Shown here: one piece after another, positions 1 to 10,394 of the stretch
Numbering within the stretch: the stretch's first letter is position 1
Layout of the letters: each line of letters begins with the position of its first letter
Source: Alistipes senegalensis
GTDB taxonomy: Bacteria; Pseudomonadota; Gammaproteobacteria; Burkholderiales; Burkholderiaceae_D
Direction: 5' to 3'
Assembly (NCBI GenBank): GCA_023664945.1
Contig: JAMPER010000001.1
Coordinates: forward strand, 62,001-126,000
DNA length: 64,000 nucleotides
Made by a program: the position numbers and the translations under genes
Notes under the pieces: generated by a model
The model's input: only the letters and a program-made list of their open reading frames with translations
What the model was told of the DNA's origin: nothing
Database searches by the model: none

Positions 1-119
1 AAACCCATATTCAGGGTTATCTTGGTAATGCGAGGCACCTGCATTACGGTCTTGTAGGAAAATTGCGCCATCAGATCAGGCACAACCTTTTCCCTGTAAA
101 AATCTCTTAAACGCGCCAT
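1..119 (-). CDS. rplE: 50S ribosomal protein L5, 5' end only (partial)
   Basis: The first 39 codons of L5 read leftwards from an ATG at 119-117 and run off the window edge. The start [16 protein letters not shown] and the following TKITLNMG are typical of the bacterial L5 N-terminus. L5 binds 5S rRNA in the central protuberance of the large subunit. It follows rplX directly, with only two bases between the rplX stop and this ATG, as in the spc operon. Only the N-terminus can be judged. Confidence 0.95.
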   Translation of the reverse strand, partial: MARLRDFYREKVVPDLMAQFSYKTVMQVPRITKITLNMG

Positions 120-121
120 AA

Positions 122-436
122 TTATTTCGCCCCAACAACTCTGCCACTGGATTTGTAAACGCGAACCTTCTTGCCGTCCACAACCTTGAAACCCACACGC
201 TCAGCCTTATTAGAAACCACGTCATACAATGCCACATTGGAGACATGAATCGGCATCTGTTTATTTTCAATTCCTCCTGTTGCCCCCGTCATCGGGTTGG
301 GACGAATCGTCTTTTTGACCACATTGATATTCTTGACAACAACATAGTCATCCAGGCAACGCTCCACAATACCGCGCTTGCCCTTATCCTTGCCGGCCAG
401 AACAATGACCTCATCATCTTTTCTGATTTTTTTCAT
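122..436 (-). CDS. rplX: 50S ribosomal protein L24
   Basis: This 104-aa protein starts [20 protein letters not shown], the KOW-type N-terminus of L24, one of the first proteins to bind 23S rRNA in large-subunit assembly. I chose the ATG at 436 over a GTG one codon upstream because the purine-rich AGGGGAG lies four bases before the ATG and would crowd the GTG. It sits between rplN and rplE in normal spc order. The length is normal for the family. Confidence 0.96.
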   Translation of the reverse strand: MKKIRKDDEVIVLAGKDKGKRGIVERCLDDYVVVKNINVVKKTIRPNPMTGATGGIENKQMPIHVSNVALYDVVSNKAERVGFKVVDGKKVRVYKSSGRVVGAK

Positions 437-445
437 CACACTCCC

Positions 446-814
446 CTACAGCACTTCAGGCGCAAGAGAAACAATCTTCATAAAGCGCTCGGTACGTAAT
501 TCACGGGTAACCGGCCCGAAAATACGCGTACCAATCGGTTCCAGCCTGGCATTGAGCAAAACAGCGGCGCTGCCGTCAAATTTGATAAGAGATCCATCAG
601 GCCGGCGCACACCCTTGGCCGTACGGACAACGACAGCATTGTAAATCTCGCCTTTTTTTACCCTTCCCCGCGGCGCAGCGCTTTTGACTGCAACCTTGAT
701 AATGTCGCCGATACCGGCGTAACGGCGCTTGGAACCGCCCAACACCTTGATGCACAAAACTTCTCTTGCGCCCGTGTTGTCGGCCACCTTCAAACGGCTT
801 TCATTCTGAATCAT
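446..814 (-). CDS. rplN: 50S ribosomal protein L14
   Basis: The product is 122 aa, the usual L14 length. It starts [20 protein letters not shown] and contains [14 protein letters not shown], both conserved in L14, which sits at the subunit interface. The open frame extends 21 codons further upstream, but that part has no L14 similarity, so the ATG at 814 is the start. It is the first gene of the spc group, 177 bp after rpsQ. That gap holds a hairpin and marks the S10/spc boundary. Confidence 0.96.
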   Translation of the reverse strand: MIQNESRLKVADNTGAREVLCIKVLGGSKRRYAGIGDIIKVAVKSAAPRGRVKKGEIYNAVVVRTAKGVRRPDGSLIKFDGSAAVLLNARLEPIGTRIFGPVTRELRTERFMKIVSLAPEVL

Positions 815-923
815 ATTTTCTTTCCCAACTTGAATTCGTCCAGGCACCTGCCTGACGATCAGTCTTGGTCCCGCCATCTGATGTTCTTCACATCATCTGA
901 TTGGGTGGACAGTTCTACACCAA

Positions 924-953
924 AGCTTCGCACCATACCTACGGTGCGAAGCT
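924..953. other. Perfect 11-bp inverted repeat at the S10/spc operon junction
   Basis: AGCTTCGCACC at 924-934 is matched by its exact reverse complement at 943-953, with an 8-base loop. It sits in the 177-bp gap between rpsQ and rplN, the only long gap in the lower ribosomal cluster. No U-rich run follows on either strand, so a simple intrinsic terminator is unlikely. A processing site, a pause or attenuation site, or a protein-binding structure at the operon boundary are alternatives. Confidence 0.6.
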
Positions 954-991
954 CGTAATTATTACATCAATATCAAGCTAACGCAAGCGTT

Positions 992-1258
992 TTATATCAC
1001 CTGCGCAACCTGCACAACACGGGTGACCACCCATGCCTTGTTTTTGGAAAACGGACGGCTTTCCCGTATTTCAACAGTATCACCCACCTTGGCTTCGTTA
1101 GCCTCGTCATGCGCCAGATATTTTTTTGAACGTCTGACGATTTTGCCGTAAAGCGGGTGCTTGACACGGCGCTCAATCAGGACAGAAACAGTTTTATCCA
1201 TCTTGTCGGAAACAACCCTGCCCGTCAGCGCGCGCTGAACTTTTGCCTGATCACTCAT
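992..1258 (-). CDS. rpsQ: 30S ribosomal protein S17
   Basis: This 88-aa protein contains [20 protein letters not shown] and [19 protein letters not shown], the OB-fold signature of S17, a primary 16S rRNA-binding protein. Its ATG overlaps the rpmC stop codon by one base (TAATG), which implies translational coupling. It is the last gene of the S10 group here, followed by the 177-bp junction before rplN. Confidence 0.97.
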   Translation of the reverse strand: MSDQAKVQRALTGRVVSDKMDKTVSVLIERRVKHPLYGKIVRRSKKYLAHDEANEAKVGDTVEIRESRPFSKNKAWVVTRVVQVAQVI

Positions 1259-1449
1259 TATTTATTGCCCTTTGCATTCATAACCGTCTTTACACGTGCA
1301 ATATCACGCCTGACCTTCCTCATCTGGGAAGTATTTGTCAACTGCTGGGTGGCTTTTTGCATACGAAGGCTGAACTGCGCCTTTAACAGGTCATTCAATT
1401 CCTGGCGCAATGCAGCCTGATCTTTATCGCGAAGCTCGGAAGCTTTCAT
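1258..1449 (-). CDS. rpmC: 50S ribosomal protein L29
   Basis: The product is 63 aa starting [18 protein letters not shown], a short helical-hairpin protein near the exit tunnel of the large subunit. Conserved [20 protein letters not shown] follows. The open frame begins seven codons earlier (MASEGVI), but family length and the start context favour the ATG at 1449. It overlaps rpsQ by one base and lies 10 bases after the rplP stop. Confidence 0.95.
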   Translation of the reverse strand: MKASELRDKDQAALRQELNDLLKAQFSLRMQKATQQLTNTSQMRKVRRDIARVKTVMNAKGNK

Positions 1450-1459
1450 AATTACTCCT

Positions 1460-1879
1460 TCACTGGCCAATCCGGCGAGTCACAAACATGGTAGGAAGCG
1501 GCAACTTGGCTGCGGCAAGATTAAACGCCTCGCGCGCCAACTCTTCACTGACACCGTCCATTTCATAAAGCATTTTCCCGGGGCGGATTTCCGCAACCCA
1601 ATACTCCGGATTACCCTTGCCGCTACCCATACGAACCTCTGCCGGTTTCTCGGAAATCGGCTTGTCCGGGAAAACCCGAATCCAGATACGGCCTCCGCGC
1701 CGGATATGACGCGTCATTGCCCGGCGGGCCGCTTCAATCTGGCGTGCGGTAAGCCTTCCGCGGCCGGTTGCCTTAAGTCCGAAATCCCCAAAAGAAACAT
1801 GGGTGCCGCGCTCATGCGAAATACCGACATTGCGCCCTTTTTGTTCTTTCCTGTATTTTCTGCGTCTTGGCTGCAGCAT
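1460..1879 (-). CDS. rplP: 50S ribosomal protein L16
   Basis: This 139-aa protein begins [17 protein letters not shown] and contains [20 protein letters not shown] and [17 protein letters not shown], hallmarks of L16. L16 binds 23S rRNA close to the A-site tRNA. The length and the position between rpsC and rpmC are normal. Confidence 0.97.
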   Translation of the reverse strand: MLQPRRRKYRKEQKGRNVGISHERGTHVSFGDFGLKATGRGRLTARQIEAARRAMTRHIRRGGRIWIRVFPDKPISEKPAEVRMGSGKGNPEYWVAEIRPGKMLYEMDGVSEELAREAFNLAAAKLPLPTMFVTRRIGQ

Positions 1880-1881
1880 AA

Positions 1882-2712
1882 TTATTCTCCTGCCGTTTCA
1901 GCTGGTGCGGACTCCGGTGCTGCATCCGCCTTCTTCGCACGAATACGCTTGACACCGCCCGGCGCCGAAGCGCCATCCACTTTCCTTACACGTTGTTTCC
2001 CGGCCGGTTTTGCATCGTCACGGCGTGCGCCGCGGCGGCGCCTGTCTTCCTCGACACCAGCCTCCACTTTTTGCGCCTCGTCATTACCCAGACGATCGCC
2101 TTTATATACCCAAACCTTGACGCCGATAATACCGTAAGTCGTCAAGGCCTCGCTGAAACCGTAATCAATATCGGCACGCAACGTATGCAACGGCACCCGG
2201 CCCTCGCGATACCACTCCGTACGGGCAATCTCAATACCGTTCAGACGTCCGGAAGACATAATCTTGATACCCTGCGCACCGAGACGCATGGCGTTTTGCA
2301 TAGCGCGGCGCATGGCGCGGCGGAACATAATCCGTTTTTCAAGCTGCTGAGTAATAGAGTCAGCAATAAGCTGCGCATGCGTTTCCGGCTTGCGGATTTC
2401 CTCAATATTGACATGAACCGGCACACCCATAATCCGGGTCAGGTCATTCTTCAGCACTTCAATGTCCTCGCCCTTCTTGCCGATTACCACGCCAGGCCGG
2501 GAACTGTAAATCGTAAAGCGGGCATTCTTTGCCGGCCGCTCAATAACGACATGACCAACGGAGGCATTCTTCAGCTTTTTCCTGAGATAAGTCCGGGCCT
2601 GCAAATCCTCGTTGAGCATACCGGCAAAATTACCGTTGCCGGCATACCAGCGGGATGCCCAGTTGCGCGCCACCGCAAGACGAAATCCGGTTGGATGAAT
2701 CTTTTGTCCCAT
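1882..2712 (-). CDS. rpsC: 30S ribosomal protein S3
   Basis: The 276-aa product starts [14 protein letters not shown] and has the KH-domain motif [16 protein letters not shown] near residue 70, followed by the S3 C-terminal domain. S3 forms part of the mRNA entry site of the small subunit. After about residue 215 it carries a basic, Ala/Lys/Arg-rich tail of about 60 residues, so it is longer than the 233-aa E. coli protein. Such tails are common in beta-proteobacterial S3. It lies 10 bases after rplV and two bases before rplP. Confidence 0.97.
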   Translation of the reverse strand: MGQKIHPTGFRLAVARNWASRWYAGNGNFAGMLNEDLQARTYLRKKLKNASVGHVVIERPAKNARFTIYSSRPGVVIGKKGEDIEVLKNDLTRIMGVPVHVNIEEIRKPETHAQLIADSITQQLEKRIMFRRAMRRAMQNAMRLGAQGIKIMSSGRLNGIEIARTEWYREGRVPLHTLRADIDYGFSEALTTYGIIGVKVWVYKGDRLGNDEAQKVEAGVEEDRRRRGARRDDAKPAGKQRVRKVDGASAPGGVKRIRAKKADAAPESAPAETAGE

Positions 2713-2722
2713 CGTAGTCCCC

Positions 2723-3061
2723 TTAGTTGCCGACAGTCACATAAATGTGACAGGTTTGTTTGGTTACGCGATCACCGCGGCCTTTTGCACGTGGCCTGTA
2801 ACGCTTCAGGAACTGGCCTTTTTCGACATACACCGAAGACACCTTCAGTTCATCAATATCCGCCCCATCATTATGTTCGGCATTCGCAATAGCGGATTCC
2901 AGAACACGTTTGATAATCATCGCACCTTTTTTCGGGGAGAAAGTCAGAATGTCAAGCGCCTGATCCACCTTCTTCCCGCGGATCATATCAGCCACCAGGC
3001 GGCCTTTTTGCGCTGACAGACGCGCACCACGGAGAACAGCTTTTGTTTCCATCATTGCCAT
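2723..3061 (-). CDS. rplV: 50S ribosomal protein L22
   Basis: The product is 112 aa with [20 protein letters not shown] at the start and HIYVTVGN at the end. L22 lines the polypeptide exit tunnel with L4. The loop segment [16 protein letters not shown], which reaches into the tunnel and is altered in some macrolide-resistant strains, looks intact. ATG codons at residues 1, 3 and 4 make the exact start uncertain by a few residues. Confidence 0.96.
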   Translation of the reverse strand: MAMMETKAVLRGARLSAQKGRLVADMIRGKKVDQALDILTFSPKKGAMIIKRVLESAIANAEHNDGADIDELKVSSVYVEKGQFLKRYRPRAKGRGDRVTKQTCHIYVTVGN

Positions 3062-3070
3062 AGCTCTCTC

Positions 3071-3346
3071 CTACCTTTTTGCTTTCTTGTCGGCAGCATG
3101 ACCCTTGAAAGTCCGGGTCAATGCAAATTCGCCGAGTTTGTGTCCAACCATATTCTCGGAAATATAGACCGGCACATGCTGTTTGCCATTATGCACAGCG
3201 ATAGTCAGGCCAATAAAATCCGGCATGATCGTCGAGCGGCGCGACCAAGTCTTGATCGGCCTCTTGTCCTTGGATTCCTGCGCAGCTTCCACCTTCTTGA
3301 TCAGGTGAGCATCACAGAAAGGTCCCTTTTTCAATGAACGTGTCAT
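3071..3346 (-). CDS. rpsS: 30S ribosomal protein S19
   Basis: This 91-aa protein begins [19 protein letters not shown] and contains [20 protein letters not shown] and [15 protein letters not shown], which define S19 in the head of the small subunit. It lies between rplB and rplV with gaps of about nine bases on each side. Confidence 0.97.
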   Translation of the reverse strand: MTRSLKKGPFCDAHLIKKVEAAQESKDKRPIKTWSRRSTIMPDFIGLTIAVHNGKQHVPVYISENMVGHKLGEFALTRTFKGHAADKKAKR

Positions 3347-3355
3347 ATGCTACCC

Positions 3356-4186
3356 CTATTTTCTCTTGCCACGGCGTGAAACGATCATCGAAGTCGTACG
3401 CTTGTTGCTGCGTGTCTTCATGCCCTTGGTTTTTTGGCCCCATGGTGAAACCGGATGACGGCCGCCAGATGTCCGGCCTTCACCGCCGCCATGCGGGTGA
3501 TCCACCGGATTCATTACAACACCGCGCACAGTCGGACGAACACCGCGCCAGCGCTTGGCGCCCGCCTTGCCGATCTTGCGAAGGCTATGTTCGGCATTGC
3601 CTACCTCGCCGATAGTTGCCCGGCATTCAATATGAACGCGGCGAACCTCACCGGAACGAAGGCGAACCTGCGCATACATCCCTTCGCGCGCCATCAGCAC
3701 AACGCTTGCGCCGGCACTTCTCGCCATTTGCGCGCCTTTTCCCGGCAAAATTTCAATACAGTGAATCGTTGTGCCTACCGGAATATTCCTCAAGGGCAGA
3801 CAATTCCCTGTCTTGACCGGCGCTTCCGAACCATTCATCAAGCGGTCGCCTACCGCCAGGCCCTTGGGCGCAATAATATAACGGCGCTCTCCATCAGCAT
3901 AGCAAACCAGCGCAATATCAGCCGTGCGGTTCGGATCATACTCAATCCGTTCCACCTTGGCCGGGACATTGTCCTTGTTGCGCAAAAAATCAATCAGGCG
4001 GTAATGATGCTTGTGTCCACCCCCCATATGACGGGTAGTGATACGCCCATTGTTATTCCTGCCGGCGCTTTTTGATTGTTTTTCAACCAGCCCCGCATAA
4101 GGACGCCCCTTATACAGATCCGGATTAATTACCTTCAGCACCCCCCGGCGGCCAGGTGATGTCGGCTTGACTTTAACGAGAGCCAT
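3356..4186 (-). CDS. rplB: 50S ribosomal protein L2
   Basis: The product is 276 aa starting [19 protein letters not shown]. The near-C-terminal motif [17 protein letters not shown] holds the conserved histidine region linked to peptidyl transferase function. The frame is open for six more codons upstream, but the family start is the ATG at 4186. One base separates this start from the rplW stop, which suggests coupled translation. Confidence 0.97.
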   Translation of the reverse strand: MALVKVKPTSPGRRGVLKVINPDLYKGRPYAGLVEKQSKSAGRNNNGRITTRHMGGGHKHHYRLIDFLRNKDNVPAKVERIEYDPNRTADIALVCYADGERRYIIAPKGLAVGDRLMNGSEAPVKTGNCLPLRNIPVGTTIHCIEILPGKGAQMARSAGASVVLMAREGMYAQVRLRSGEVRRVHIECRATIGEVGNAEHSLRKIGKAGAKRWRGVRPTVRGVVMNPVDHPHGGGEGRTSGGRHPVSPWGQKTKGMKTRSNKRTTSMIVSRRGKRK

Positions 4187-4187
4187 C

Positions 4188-4502
4188 TTAAGCCTCCTCG
4201 GCAAAATTGATTTCCTGGCCGGGCTTCAAGCAAACATAGGCATGTTTGACATGGTTTTTCCTGCCAAGCGTTTTTCCGGAGCGCTTTTGCTTGCCGATAC
4301 GGTTCAGCATTTGCACAGACTCCACCTCAACCTTGAAAAGGTTTTCCACTGCCGCCTTCACCTCCGGCTTGGTCGCATCTTTCATGACGCGAAAAACCAC
4401 CTGCTCGTTTTTTTCGGCAGTCATCGTGGCTTTTTCGGAAATAACAGGAGCCAGCAGCACCTTCATCATGCGCTCCTCACTCACCTTCTTCATTCCATTC
4501 AT
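4188..4502 (-). CDS. rplW: 50S ribosomal protein L23
   Basis: The 104-aa product contains [20 protein letters not shown] and [19 protein letters not shown], typical of L23. L23 sits at the exit tunnel and docks trigger factor and SRP. The first ATG overlaps the rplD stop as ATGA, which supports the start at 4502. A later ATG at residue 4 is possible. Confidence 0.95.
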   Translation of the reverse strand: MNGMKKVSEERMMKVLLAPVISEKATMTAEKNEQVVFRVMKDATKPEVKAAVENLFKVEVESVQMLNRIGKQKRSGKTLGRKNHVKHAYVCLKPGQEINFAEEA

Positions 4503-5116
4503 GACAGCATCTCCTCAATCTTGCCCAGCGCGGCGCGCGTTATCAACACGTCCTTGAAATAGACAAGCGCAACCGGATCTGCCTGATGCGGTTCCAGCAC
4601 CAGCACATTGCGCAAATTACGGGATGCCAAATACAGGTTTTCATCCAGATTGTCCGTCAGAACAAGAACCGAACCAAAACCGAAAGCCTTAAGCTTGTCT
4701 GCCAGCACCTTTGTCTTGGGCGTTTCAAGAGAAAGCTCATCAATCACCGTCAGACGGCCTTCCCGCGCCAACTGCGAAAGAATAGAGCACACACCTGCCC
4801 GATACATCTTCTTGTTGACTTTGTGGGAAAAATTCTCTTCTCCCGTATTGGGGAAAGCACGACCGCCTCCGCGCCACAGCGGCGAAGAAGCCATACCCGA
4901 ACGGGCACGCCCCGTTCCTTTCTGACGCCACGGCTTTTTGGTGGTATGCGCAACCGTGCGGCGCGTTTTCTGCATACTGTTGGCGCCACGGGCATTAGCC
5001 TGAAAAGCCACCACAATCTGATGAATAAGCGCTTCGTTATATTCGCGGCCAAAAATGGTATCCGGCGCTTCAACTTTGGCAGACTGGTCGCTGCCGTTAA
5101 GGAGCTTGAGTTCCAT
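4499..5116 (-). CDS. rplD: 50S ribosomal protein L4
   Basis: This 205-aa protein has the extended tunnel-loop segment [20 protein letters not shown] near residues 60-80 and the L4 fold around it. In enterobacteria L4 also represses its own S10 operon by acting on a leader RNA. Here the only obvious leader with a strong promoter is upstream of rplC. The gene overlaps rplW by four bases and follows rplC by three. Confidence 0.97.
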   Translation of the reverse strand: MELKLLNGSDQSAKVEAPDTIFGREYNEALIHQIVVAFQANARGANSMQKTRRTVAHTTKKPWRQKGTGRARSGMASSPLWRGGGRAFPNTGEENFSHKVNKKMYRAGVCSILSQLAREGRLTVIDELSLETPKTKVLADKLKAFGFGSVLVLTDNLDENLYLASRNLRNVLVLEPHQADPVALVYFKDVLITRAALGKIEEMLS

Positions 5117-5119
5117 AAT

Positions 5120-5776
5120 TTATGCCCCCTTCTTGGCTGCGGCTTTTGCCGCCGGTCTGACAATAACCTGCCCGTTCTTTGCACCGGGAACTGCACCCTT
5201 AAGCATCAAAAGCTGACGCTCGGCATCAATACGGGCAACCTCAAGATTCTGCACAGTACGGGTTACATCACCCATATGCCCCGTCATTTTCTTTCCTTTG
5301 AAAACACGGCCGGGGTCCTGGTTCATACCAATAGAACCAGGCACATTGTGCGAAACAGAGTTACCGTGCGTAGCGCGGCCGGATCCGAAATTATGGCGTT
5401 TGATCGTACCGGCATATCCCTTACCAATCGAGATACCCTGCACATCAATCTTTTGCCCCACTTCAAAAATATCGGCCGTAACGGCATCACCCGGCTTCAT
5501 ATCTGCCACAGCGGATGCATCAATACGGAATTCCTTCAGGACACTGCCCGCCTCCACACCTGCTTTTCTGTAATGACCAGCAGCAGCTTTATTCACACGG
5601 GAGGGGCGGCGACTTCCAAATGCGACCTGCACAGCGGTATAGCCGTCTGTCTCAGTCGTCTTGACTTGCGTAATACGGTTGCCAGACACATCCACCACAG
5701 TAACAGGGATAGCTTCCCCCTCATCTGTGAAGATACGCATCATACCAACCTTACGCCCAATAAGGCCCAGGCTCAT
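5120..5776 (-). CDS. rplC: 50S ribosomal protein L3
   Basis: The product is 218 aa starting [20 protein letters not shown]. The [20 protein letters not shown] region is the L3 loop reaching towards the peptidyl transferase centre. In-frame ATGs lie 23, 16 and 4 codons further upstream, but those residues are unlike L3 and fall in the leader. GGAGAATAAA precedes the chosen ATG. A consensus -10 box about 87 bp upstream suggests that this gene starts its own transcription unit in addition to read-through from rpsJ. Confidence 0.97.
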   Translation of the reverse strand: MSLGLIGRKVGMMRIFTDEGEAIPVTVVDVSGNRITQVKTTETDGYTAVQVAFGSRRPSRVNKAAAGHYRKAGVEAGSVLKEFRIDASAVADMKPGDAVTADIFEVGQKIDVQGISIGKGYAGTIKRHNFGSGRATHGNSVSHNVPGSIGMNQDPGRVFKGKKMTGHMGDVTRTVQNLEVARIDAERQLLMLKGAVPGAKNGQVIVRPAAKAAAKKGA

Positions 5777-5827
5777 TTTATTCTCCATTCCTGTCTGCGA
5801 TTGGACAGGTTGTCTAATATTCATATC

Positions 5828-5857
5828 ACCACCCCAAAAAGCCATTTTCAGGGTGGT
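5828..5857 (-). other. Hairpin at the 5' end of the predicted rplC leader
   Basis: ACCACCC at 5828-5834 pairs with GGGTGGT at 5851-5857 around a 16-base loop. It lies immediately downstream of the predicted rplC transcription start. It could be a regulatory leader structure, for example for r-protein feedback, or only an mRNA-stabilising 5' stem. The sequence does not decide. Confidence 0.45.
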
Positions 5858-5862
5858 TGGGC

Positions 5863-5891
5863 ATTATAGCCCGTGTCTGCTTATCACACAA
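5863..5891 (-). promoter_or_regulatory. Predicted sigma-70 promoter for rplC
   Basis: Read on the minus strand, TTGTGT (5891-5886) is followed after 17 bp by a perfect TATAAT (5868-5863). Transcription would start near 5856 and give a leader of about 80 nt before the rplC ATG. The -35 box is weak, but the exact -10 box and ideal spacing make a real promoter likely. Confidence 0.65.
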
Positions 5892-5923
5892 CCGCAAAAA
5901 CAGACTTTTTTCCATCAAAACAA

Positions 5924-6235
5924 TTATTGCAGTTTGATTTCGACATCTACCCCTGCCGGCAAATCAAGCTTCATCAGCGCATCAACCGTTTTGTCAGTCG
6001 GATCAATAATATCCATCAGACGCTGGTGCGTCCTGATTTCAAACTGATCGCGGGAAGTCTTGTTAACGTGTGGCGAACGCAACACATCAAAACGCTGAAT
6101 ACGTGTCGGCAAAGGAACCGGCCCCTTGACAACCGCACCCGTTCTTTTTGCTGTATCAATAATTTCCTGCGCCGACTGATCAATCAGCTTATAGTCAAAA
6201 GCTTTCAGGCGAATACGAATTTTCTGGTTTTGCAT
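5924..6235 (-). CDS. rpsJ: 30S ribosomal protein S10 (NusE)
   Basis: The 103-aa product starts [19 protein letters not shown] and contains [20 protein letters not shown], the S10 core. S10 is also NusE, which pairs with NusB and NusG in antitermination. The open frame extends 18 codons upstream through a hairpin, so the ATG at 6235 is preferred. Unlike in compact S10 operons, 147 bp separate it from rplC. Confidence 0.97.
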   Translation of the reverse strand: MQNQKIRIRLKAFDYKLIDQSAQEIIDTAKRTGAVVKGPVPLPTRIQRFDVLRSPHVNKTSRDQFEIRTHQRLMDIIDPTDKTVDALMKLDLPAGVDVEIKLQ

Positions 6236-6256
6236 GATTACATTCCAAAGAGCGAA

Positions 6257-6278
6257 CTGCGGATGTTGCCATCCGCAG
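6257..6278. other. Perfect 8-bp hairpin between tuf copy 1 and rpsJ
   Basis: CTGCGGAT (6257-6264) and ATCCGCAG (6271-6278) flank a 6-base loop, 22 bases upstream of the rpsJ start. In the direction of transcription only a short, interrupted T-rich stretch follows. It may be a weak attenuator at the str/S10 boundary or a leader element of rpsJ. Confidence 0.5.
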
Positions 6279-6312
6279 TATATATTCACATCAAAAATAC
6301 GATTACAGCAGC

Positions 6313-7503
6313 TTACTCCATAATTTTGGAGACCACACCGGCGCCGACAGTTCTGCCGCCTTCACGGATGGCGAAGCGCAAGCCTTCTTCCATGGCCACC
6401 GGCGAGATGAGTTTGACGGTGATGGAGACGTTGTCGCCCGGCATGACCATTTCTTTGTCTTTGGGCAGTTCAACGGATCCGGTGACGTCTGTTGTCCTGA
6501 AGTAGAATTGCGGCCGGTAGTTGTTGAAGAAGGGGGTATGACGTCCTCCTTCGTCTTTGGACAGGACGTAGATTTCTCCGGTGAAGTGGCTGTGCGGTTT
6601 GATGGAGCCGGGTTTGGCCAGTACCTGGCCGCGTTCGACTTCTTCTCTCTTGGTGCCGCGCAGCAGTACGCCAATGTTGTCGCCTGCCTGGCCCTGATCA
6701 AGGAGTTTCCTGAACATTTCTACGCCGGTGCAGGTGGTCTTGGCGGTTTCTCTGATGCCGACGATTTCGATTTCTTCGCCGACTTTGATGATGCCGCGTT
6801 CTACACGTCCGGTAACGACGGTGCCGCGACCGGAGATGGAGAAGACGTCTTCTACGGGCATGAGGAAGGTGCCGTCTACGGCACGTTCGGGCTCAGGGAT
6901 GTAGGTGTCTAAGGCTTCTGCCAGGGAGAGGATGGATTGTTCGCCCAGTTCGCCTGTGTCGCCTTCCAAGGCCAGTTTGGCAGAGCCTTTGATGATGGGG
7001 GTGTCGTCTCCGGGGAATTCGTAGCGGGAGAGGAGTTCTCTTACTTCCATTTCTACGAGTTCGAGGAGTTCGGCGTCATCTACCATGTCGCATTTGTTGA
7101 GGTAGACGATGATGTAGGGTACGCCTACCTGGCGGGCCAGAAGGATGTGTTCGCGGGTCTGCGGCATGGGGCCGTCTGCTGCGGAGCAAACAAGGATGGC
7201 ACCGTCCATTTGGGCTGCGCCGGTGATCATGTTTTTGATGTAGTCGGCGTGCCCCGGGCAGTCTACGTGGGCGTAGTGGCGGTTGGCGGTTTCGTATTCT
7301 ACGTGGGAGGTGTTGATGGTGATGCCACGGGCTTTTTCTTCGGGCGCCGCATCAATCTGGTCGTAGTCTTTGGCTTCGCCTCCGTATTTCTTGGCCAGTA
7401 TGGTGGCTATCGCTGCCGTCAGGGTGGTCTTGCCGTGGTCTACGTGGCCAATCGTACCTACGTTGACGTGCGGCTTTGTCCTCTCAAATTTGCTCTTTGC
7501 CAT
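6313..7503 (-). CDS. tuf: Elongation factor Tu, copy 1 (str operon)
   Basis: EF-Tu (396 aa) delivers aminoacyl-tRNA to the ribosome as a GTPase. GTP-binding motifs are complete: GHVDHGKT at 19-26, the switch I segment RGITINT at 59-65, DCPGH at 81-85 and NKCD at 136-139. Domains 2 and 3 follow and end in VVSKIME. The copy at 23316-24506 gives an identical protein, and the two genes appear identical in DNA within the coding region while their flanks differ. That pattern fits gene conversion. It lies in the standard place after fusA. Confidence 0.98.
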   Translation of the reverse strand: MAKSKFERTKPHVNVGTIGHVDHGKTTLTAAIATILAKKYGGEAKDYDQIDAAPEEKARGITINTSHVEYETANRHYAHVDCPGHADYIKNMITGAAQMDGAILVCSAADGPMPQTREHILLARQVGVPYIIVYLNKCDMVDDAELLELVEMEVRELLSRYEFPGDDTPIIKGSAKLALEGDTGELGEQSILSLAEALDTYIPEPERAVDGTFLMPVEDVFSISGRGTVVTGRVERGIIKVGEEIEIVGIRETAKTTCTGVEMFRKLLDQGQAGDNIGVLLRGTKREEVERGQVLAKPGSIKPHSHFTGEIYVLSKDEGGRHTPFFNNYRPQFYFRTTDVTGSVELPKDKEMVMPGDNVSITVKLISPVAMEEGLRFAIREGGRTVGAGVVSKIME

Positions 7504-7574
7504 GGTCGTTTTCCTTCAAAAAGAACGATTTATTTATCAAAAATTACCTTTTTCACCCGAAAGCCGGGCAGAAA

Positions 7575-9680
7575 TTACTTTGCTTTTGCGCTGACAACCG
7601 CGTCAGCAACATGTTTGGGCGCTTCAGCATAATGCTTGAATTCCATCGTGTAAGTTGCACGCCCCTGGGTTGCCGAACGCAACGCGGTAGCATAACCAAA
7701 CATCTCCGACAACGGCACCTCTGCGCGAATAATCTTGCCGCCACCGCCTGGAATCTCATCCATACCCTGCACCATACCGCGCCGGGAAGAAAGATCGCCC
7801 ATCACCGTACCGGCATAATCTTCCGGCGTTTCCACCTCCACAGACATCATCGGCTCAAGCAAAACCGGATTGGCCTTGCGCAAACCATCCTTTAACGCCA
7901 TGGAAGCCGCCATCCGGAAAGCATTTTCATTGGAGTCAACATCATGGTACGAACCGAAAAACAGCGTCACCTTGACATCAACCACCGGATACCCGGCCAT
8001 CACGCCAACAGGCAGCGTATCAACAATTCCCTTCTCAACTGCCGGAATATATTCGCGGGGAACAACGCCACCCTTGATAGCGTCAACAAACTCAAAGCCC
8101 TTGCCTGCTTCCTGCGGCTCAATCTTCAGCACAACGTGACCATACTGACCGCGGCCGCCGGACTGCTTGATAAACTTGCCTTCCACTTCCTCGCAAACAG
8201 AACGAATCGTTTCACGATAGGCAACCTGCGGCTTGCCAACCGTTGCTTCCACGCCAAATTCCCGGCGCATACGGTCAACAATAATATCCAGATGCAGCTC
8301 GCCCATGCCGGAAATAATAGTCTGCCCGGATTCCTCATCCGTACGCACCCTGAAAGAAGGATCCTCCTGCGCCAGACGGCCCAGTGCAATCCCCATTTTT
8401 TCCTGGTCTGCTTTGGTTTTCGGCTCAACCGCCTGGGAAATAACCGGATCAGGAAACTCCATCTTCTCCAGCGTAATCGGTGCAGAGGGATCGCACAGCG
8501 TCTCACCCGTAGCAGCCTCACGCAAACCGACTGCGGCGGCAATATCACCTGCACGCACCTCCTTGATTTCCTCACGGTTATTGGCATGCATCTGCAAAAT
8601 ACGGCCCAGTCGTTCCCGCTTGTTCTTCACAGGATTGAAAACCGTATCCCCGGACTGGACAACACCGGAATAAACACGGAAGAAAATCAGCTGCCCAACA
8701 AACGGATCCGTCATAATCTTGAATGCCAGCGCAGAAAACTTTTCATTGTCATCTGCCTTGCGTGTTGCAAGCTGCTCATTGTCATCCACACCCTCAACCG
8801 GCGGAATATCCACAGGAGACGGAAGATACTCAACCACCGCGTCAAGCATCGCCTGAACACCCTTGTTCTTGAATGCCGTCCCGCACATCATCGGCACAAT
8901 CTCGCCATCAATCGTGCGCTGGCGAAGTGCCTTCTTGATATCCTCCTCAGGCAGATCCCCATCCTCAAGGTACTTGTTCATCAGTTCTTCGCTGCTTTCA
9001 GCCGCCGTTTCCAGCAACTTCTCACGCCATTCCTGCGCAACCTCCTGCAAATTGGCCGGGACATCACGATACTCAAACTTGGTCCCTTGGGAAGCATCAT
9101 CCCAATAGACTGCCTTCATCTTGACGAGGTCAACCACCCCTTCAAAACTGTCCTCAGCACCAATCGGCACCTGCAGCGGCACAGGATTAGCCTTCAGACG
9201 CGAACGCATCTGATCATAGACCTTAAAGAAATTGGCTCCCGTCCGGTCCATCTTGTTAACAAAAGCAAGACGCGGCACATGATATTTATTGGCCTGCCGC
9301 CAGACCGTCTCGGACTGGGGCTGCACACCGCCTACTGCGCAATACACCATGCACGCCCCGTCAAGAACCCGCATGGAACGCTCAACCTCAATAGTAAAAT
9401 CAACGTGCCCTGGCGTATCAATAATATTGATGCGATGCTCGGGGAAATTACCAGCCATCCCCTTCCAGAAACAAGTAGTGGCAGCCGAGGTAATCGTAAT
9501 GCCACGTTCCTGCTCCTGCTCCATCCAGTCCATGGTTGCGGCGCCATCATGCACTTCGCCCAATTTGTGATTAACACCGGTATAAAACAGAATACGTTCC
9601 GTCGTCGTGGTTTTCCCCGCGTCAATGTGCGCGGAAATACCGATATTACGATAGCGTTCAATAGGGGTCTTGCGAGCCAT
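7575..9680 (-). CDS. fusA: Elongation factor G
   Basis: EF-G (701 aa) drives ribosomal translocation and, with RRF, ribosome recycling. The P-loop AHIDAGKT lies at residues 17-24, followed by [28 protein letters not shown] and NKMDR. Domains III-V follow, with [15 protein letters not shown] in domain IV. Length and context (rpsL-rpsG-fusA-tuf) are standard. Confidence 0.98.
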   Translation of the reverse strand: MARKTPIERYRNIGISAHIDAGKTTTTERILFYTGVNHKLGEVHDGAATMDWMEQEQERGITITSAATTCFWKGMAGNFPEHRINIIDTPGHVDFTIEVERSMRVLDGACMVYCAVGGVQPQSETVWRQANKYHVPRLAFVNKMDRTGANFFKVYDQMRSRLKANPVPLQVPIGAEDSFEGVVDLVKMKAVYWDDASQGTKFEYRDVPANLQEVAQEWREKLLETAAESSEELMNKYLEDGDLPEEDIKKALRQRTIDGEIVPMMCGTAFKNKGVQAMLDAVVEYLPSPVDIPPVEGVDDNEQLATRKADDNEKFSALAFKIMTDPFVGQLIFFRVYSGVVQSGDTVFNPVKNKRERLGRILQMHANNREEIKEVRAGDIAAAVGLREAATGETLCDPSAPITLEKMEFPDPVISQAVEPKTKADQEKMGIALGRLAQEDPSFRVRTDEESGQTIISGMGELHLDIIVDRMRREFGVEATVGKPQVAYRETIRSVCEEVEGKFIKQSGGRGQYGHVVLKIEPQEAGKGFEFVDAIKGGVVPREYIPAVEKGIVDTLPVGVMAGYPVVDVKVTLFFGSYHDVDSNENAFRMAASMALKDGLRKANPVLLEPMMSVEVETPEDYAGTVMGDLSSRRGMVQGMDEIPGGGGKIIRAEVPLSEMFGYATALRSATQGRATYTMEFKHYAEAPKHVADAVVSAKAK

Positions 9681-9801
9681 ATTCAGTCCTAGTCTCTTTC
9701 AGATAAACAAAGCCGAGCTGCACATTCTTTCAGCATGAGCCCGGCCTGCCAACAATTCTTCTCCCGAACAACACCCATCCGGCAGTCGTTCAGGATATAC
9801 A

Positions 9802-10272
9802 TTAAAAGCGGAAATGGGAAAATGCCTTGTTGGCTTCCGCCATCCGATGCACCTCATCGCGCTTTCTCATTGCACCGCCGCGGCCTTCAGCAGCCTCAAG
9901 CAACTCGCCGGCCAAACGCTGCGGCATGGATTTTTCACTGCGCTTGGCTGCCGCTTCACGAATCCAGCGCATGGAAAGCGCCAGGCGGCGGACAGGACGG
10001 ACCTCAACAGGCACCTGATAGTTGGCACCGCCCACACGACGCGACTTAACCTCAACCAGCGGCTTGCAGTTATTGACCGCTGCCATAAAAATTTCCAGCG
10101 GCTCCTTGCCGGACTTGTCCTGAATAATATCAAAAGCGCCATAAATGATATTTTCAGCCACCGACTTCTTGCCGGAAAGCATCAACACATTCACAAATTT
10201 GGCAACATCCACATTGCCAAACTTCGGATCAGGCAAAATTTCACGCTTGGAAACTTCACGACGACGTGGCAT
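9802..10272 (-). CDS. rpsG: 30S ribosomal protein S7
   Basis: The 156-aa product starts [20 protein letters not shown] and includes [20 protein letters not shown], the S7 signature. S7 nucleates assembly of the 30S head and in enterobacteria represses the str operon. The 122-bp gap back to rpsL contains a short TCGGCC/GGCCGA inverted repeat that could belong to such feedback, but this is unproven. Confidence 0.97.
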   Translation of the reverse strand: MPRRREVSKREILPDPKFGNVDVAKFVNVLMLSGKKSVAENIIYGAFDIIQDKSGKEPLEIFMAAVNNCKPLVEVKSRRVGGANYQVPVEVRPVRRLALSMRWIREAAAKRSEKSMPQRLAGELLEAAEGRGGAMRKRDEVHRMAEANKAFSHFRF

Positions 10273-10394
10273 ATCTTTTTCCTTTCTCTCTTCAGCCGGA
10301 TGCCATCAGACACCCCTGGCACACCCTCATGATGCGCCACTTACTCGGCCACCCGGGCCGACCCATACAACACCGGCAAAAATAAAACAGCCGA

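Noticed and set aside
6937-7632. 231-codon plus-strand frame across tuf copy 1
   Set aside because: Antisense Phe/Val/Gly-rich mirror of tuf, also present at copy 2 because the DNA is duplicated.
7944-9692. 582-codon plus-strand open frame opposite fusA
   Set aside because: Shadow of fusA codon bias, Asn/His/Arg-rich, no recognisable domain.
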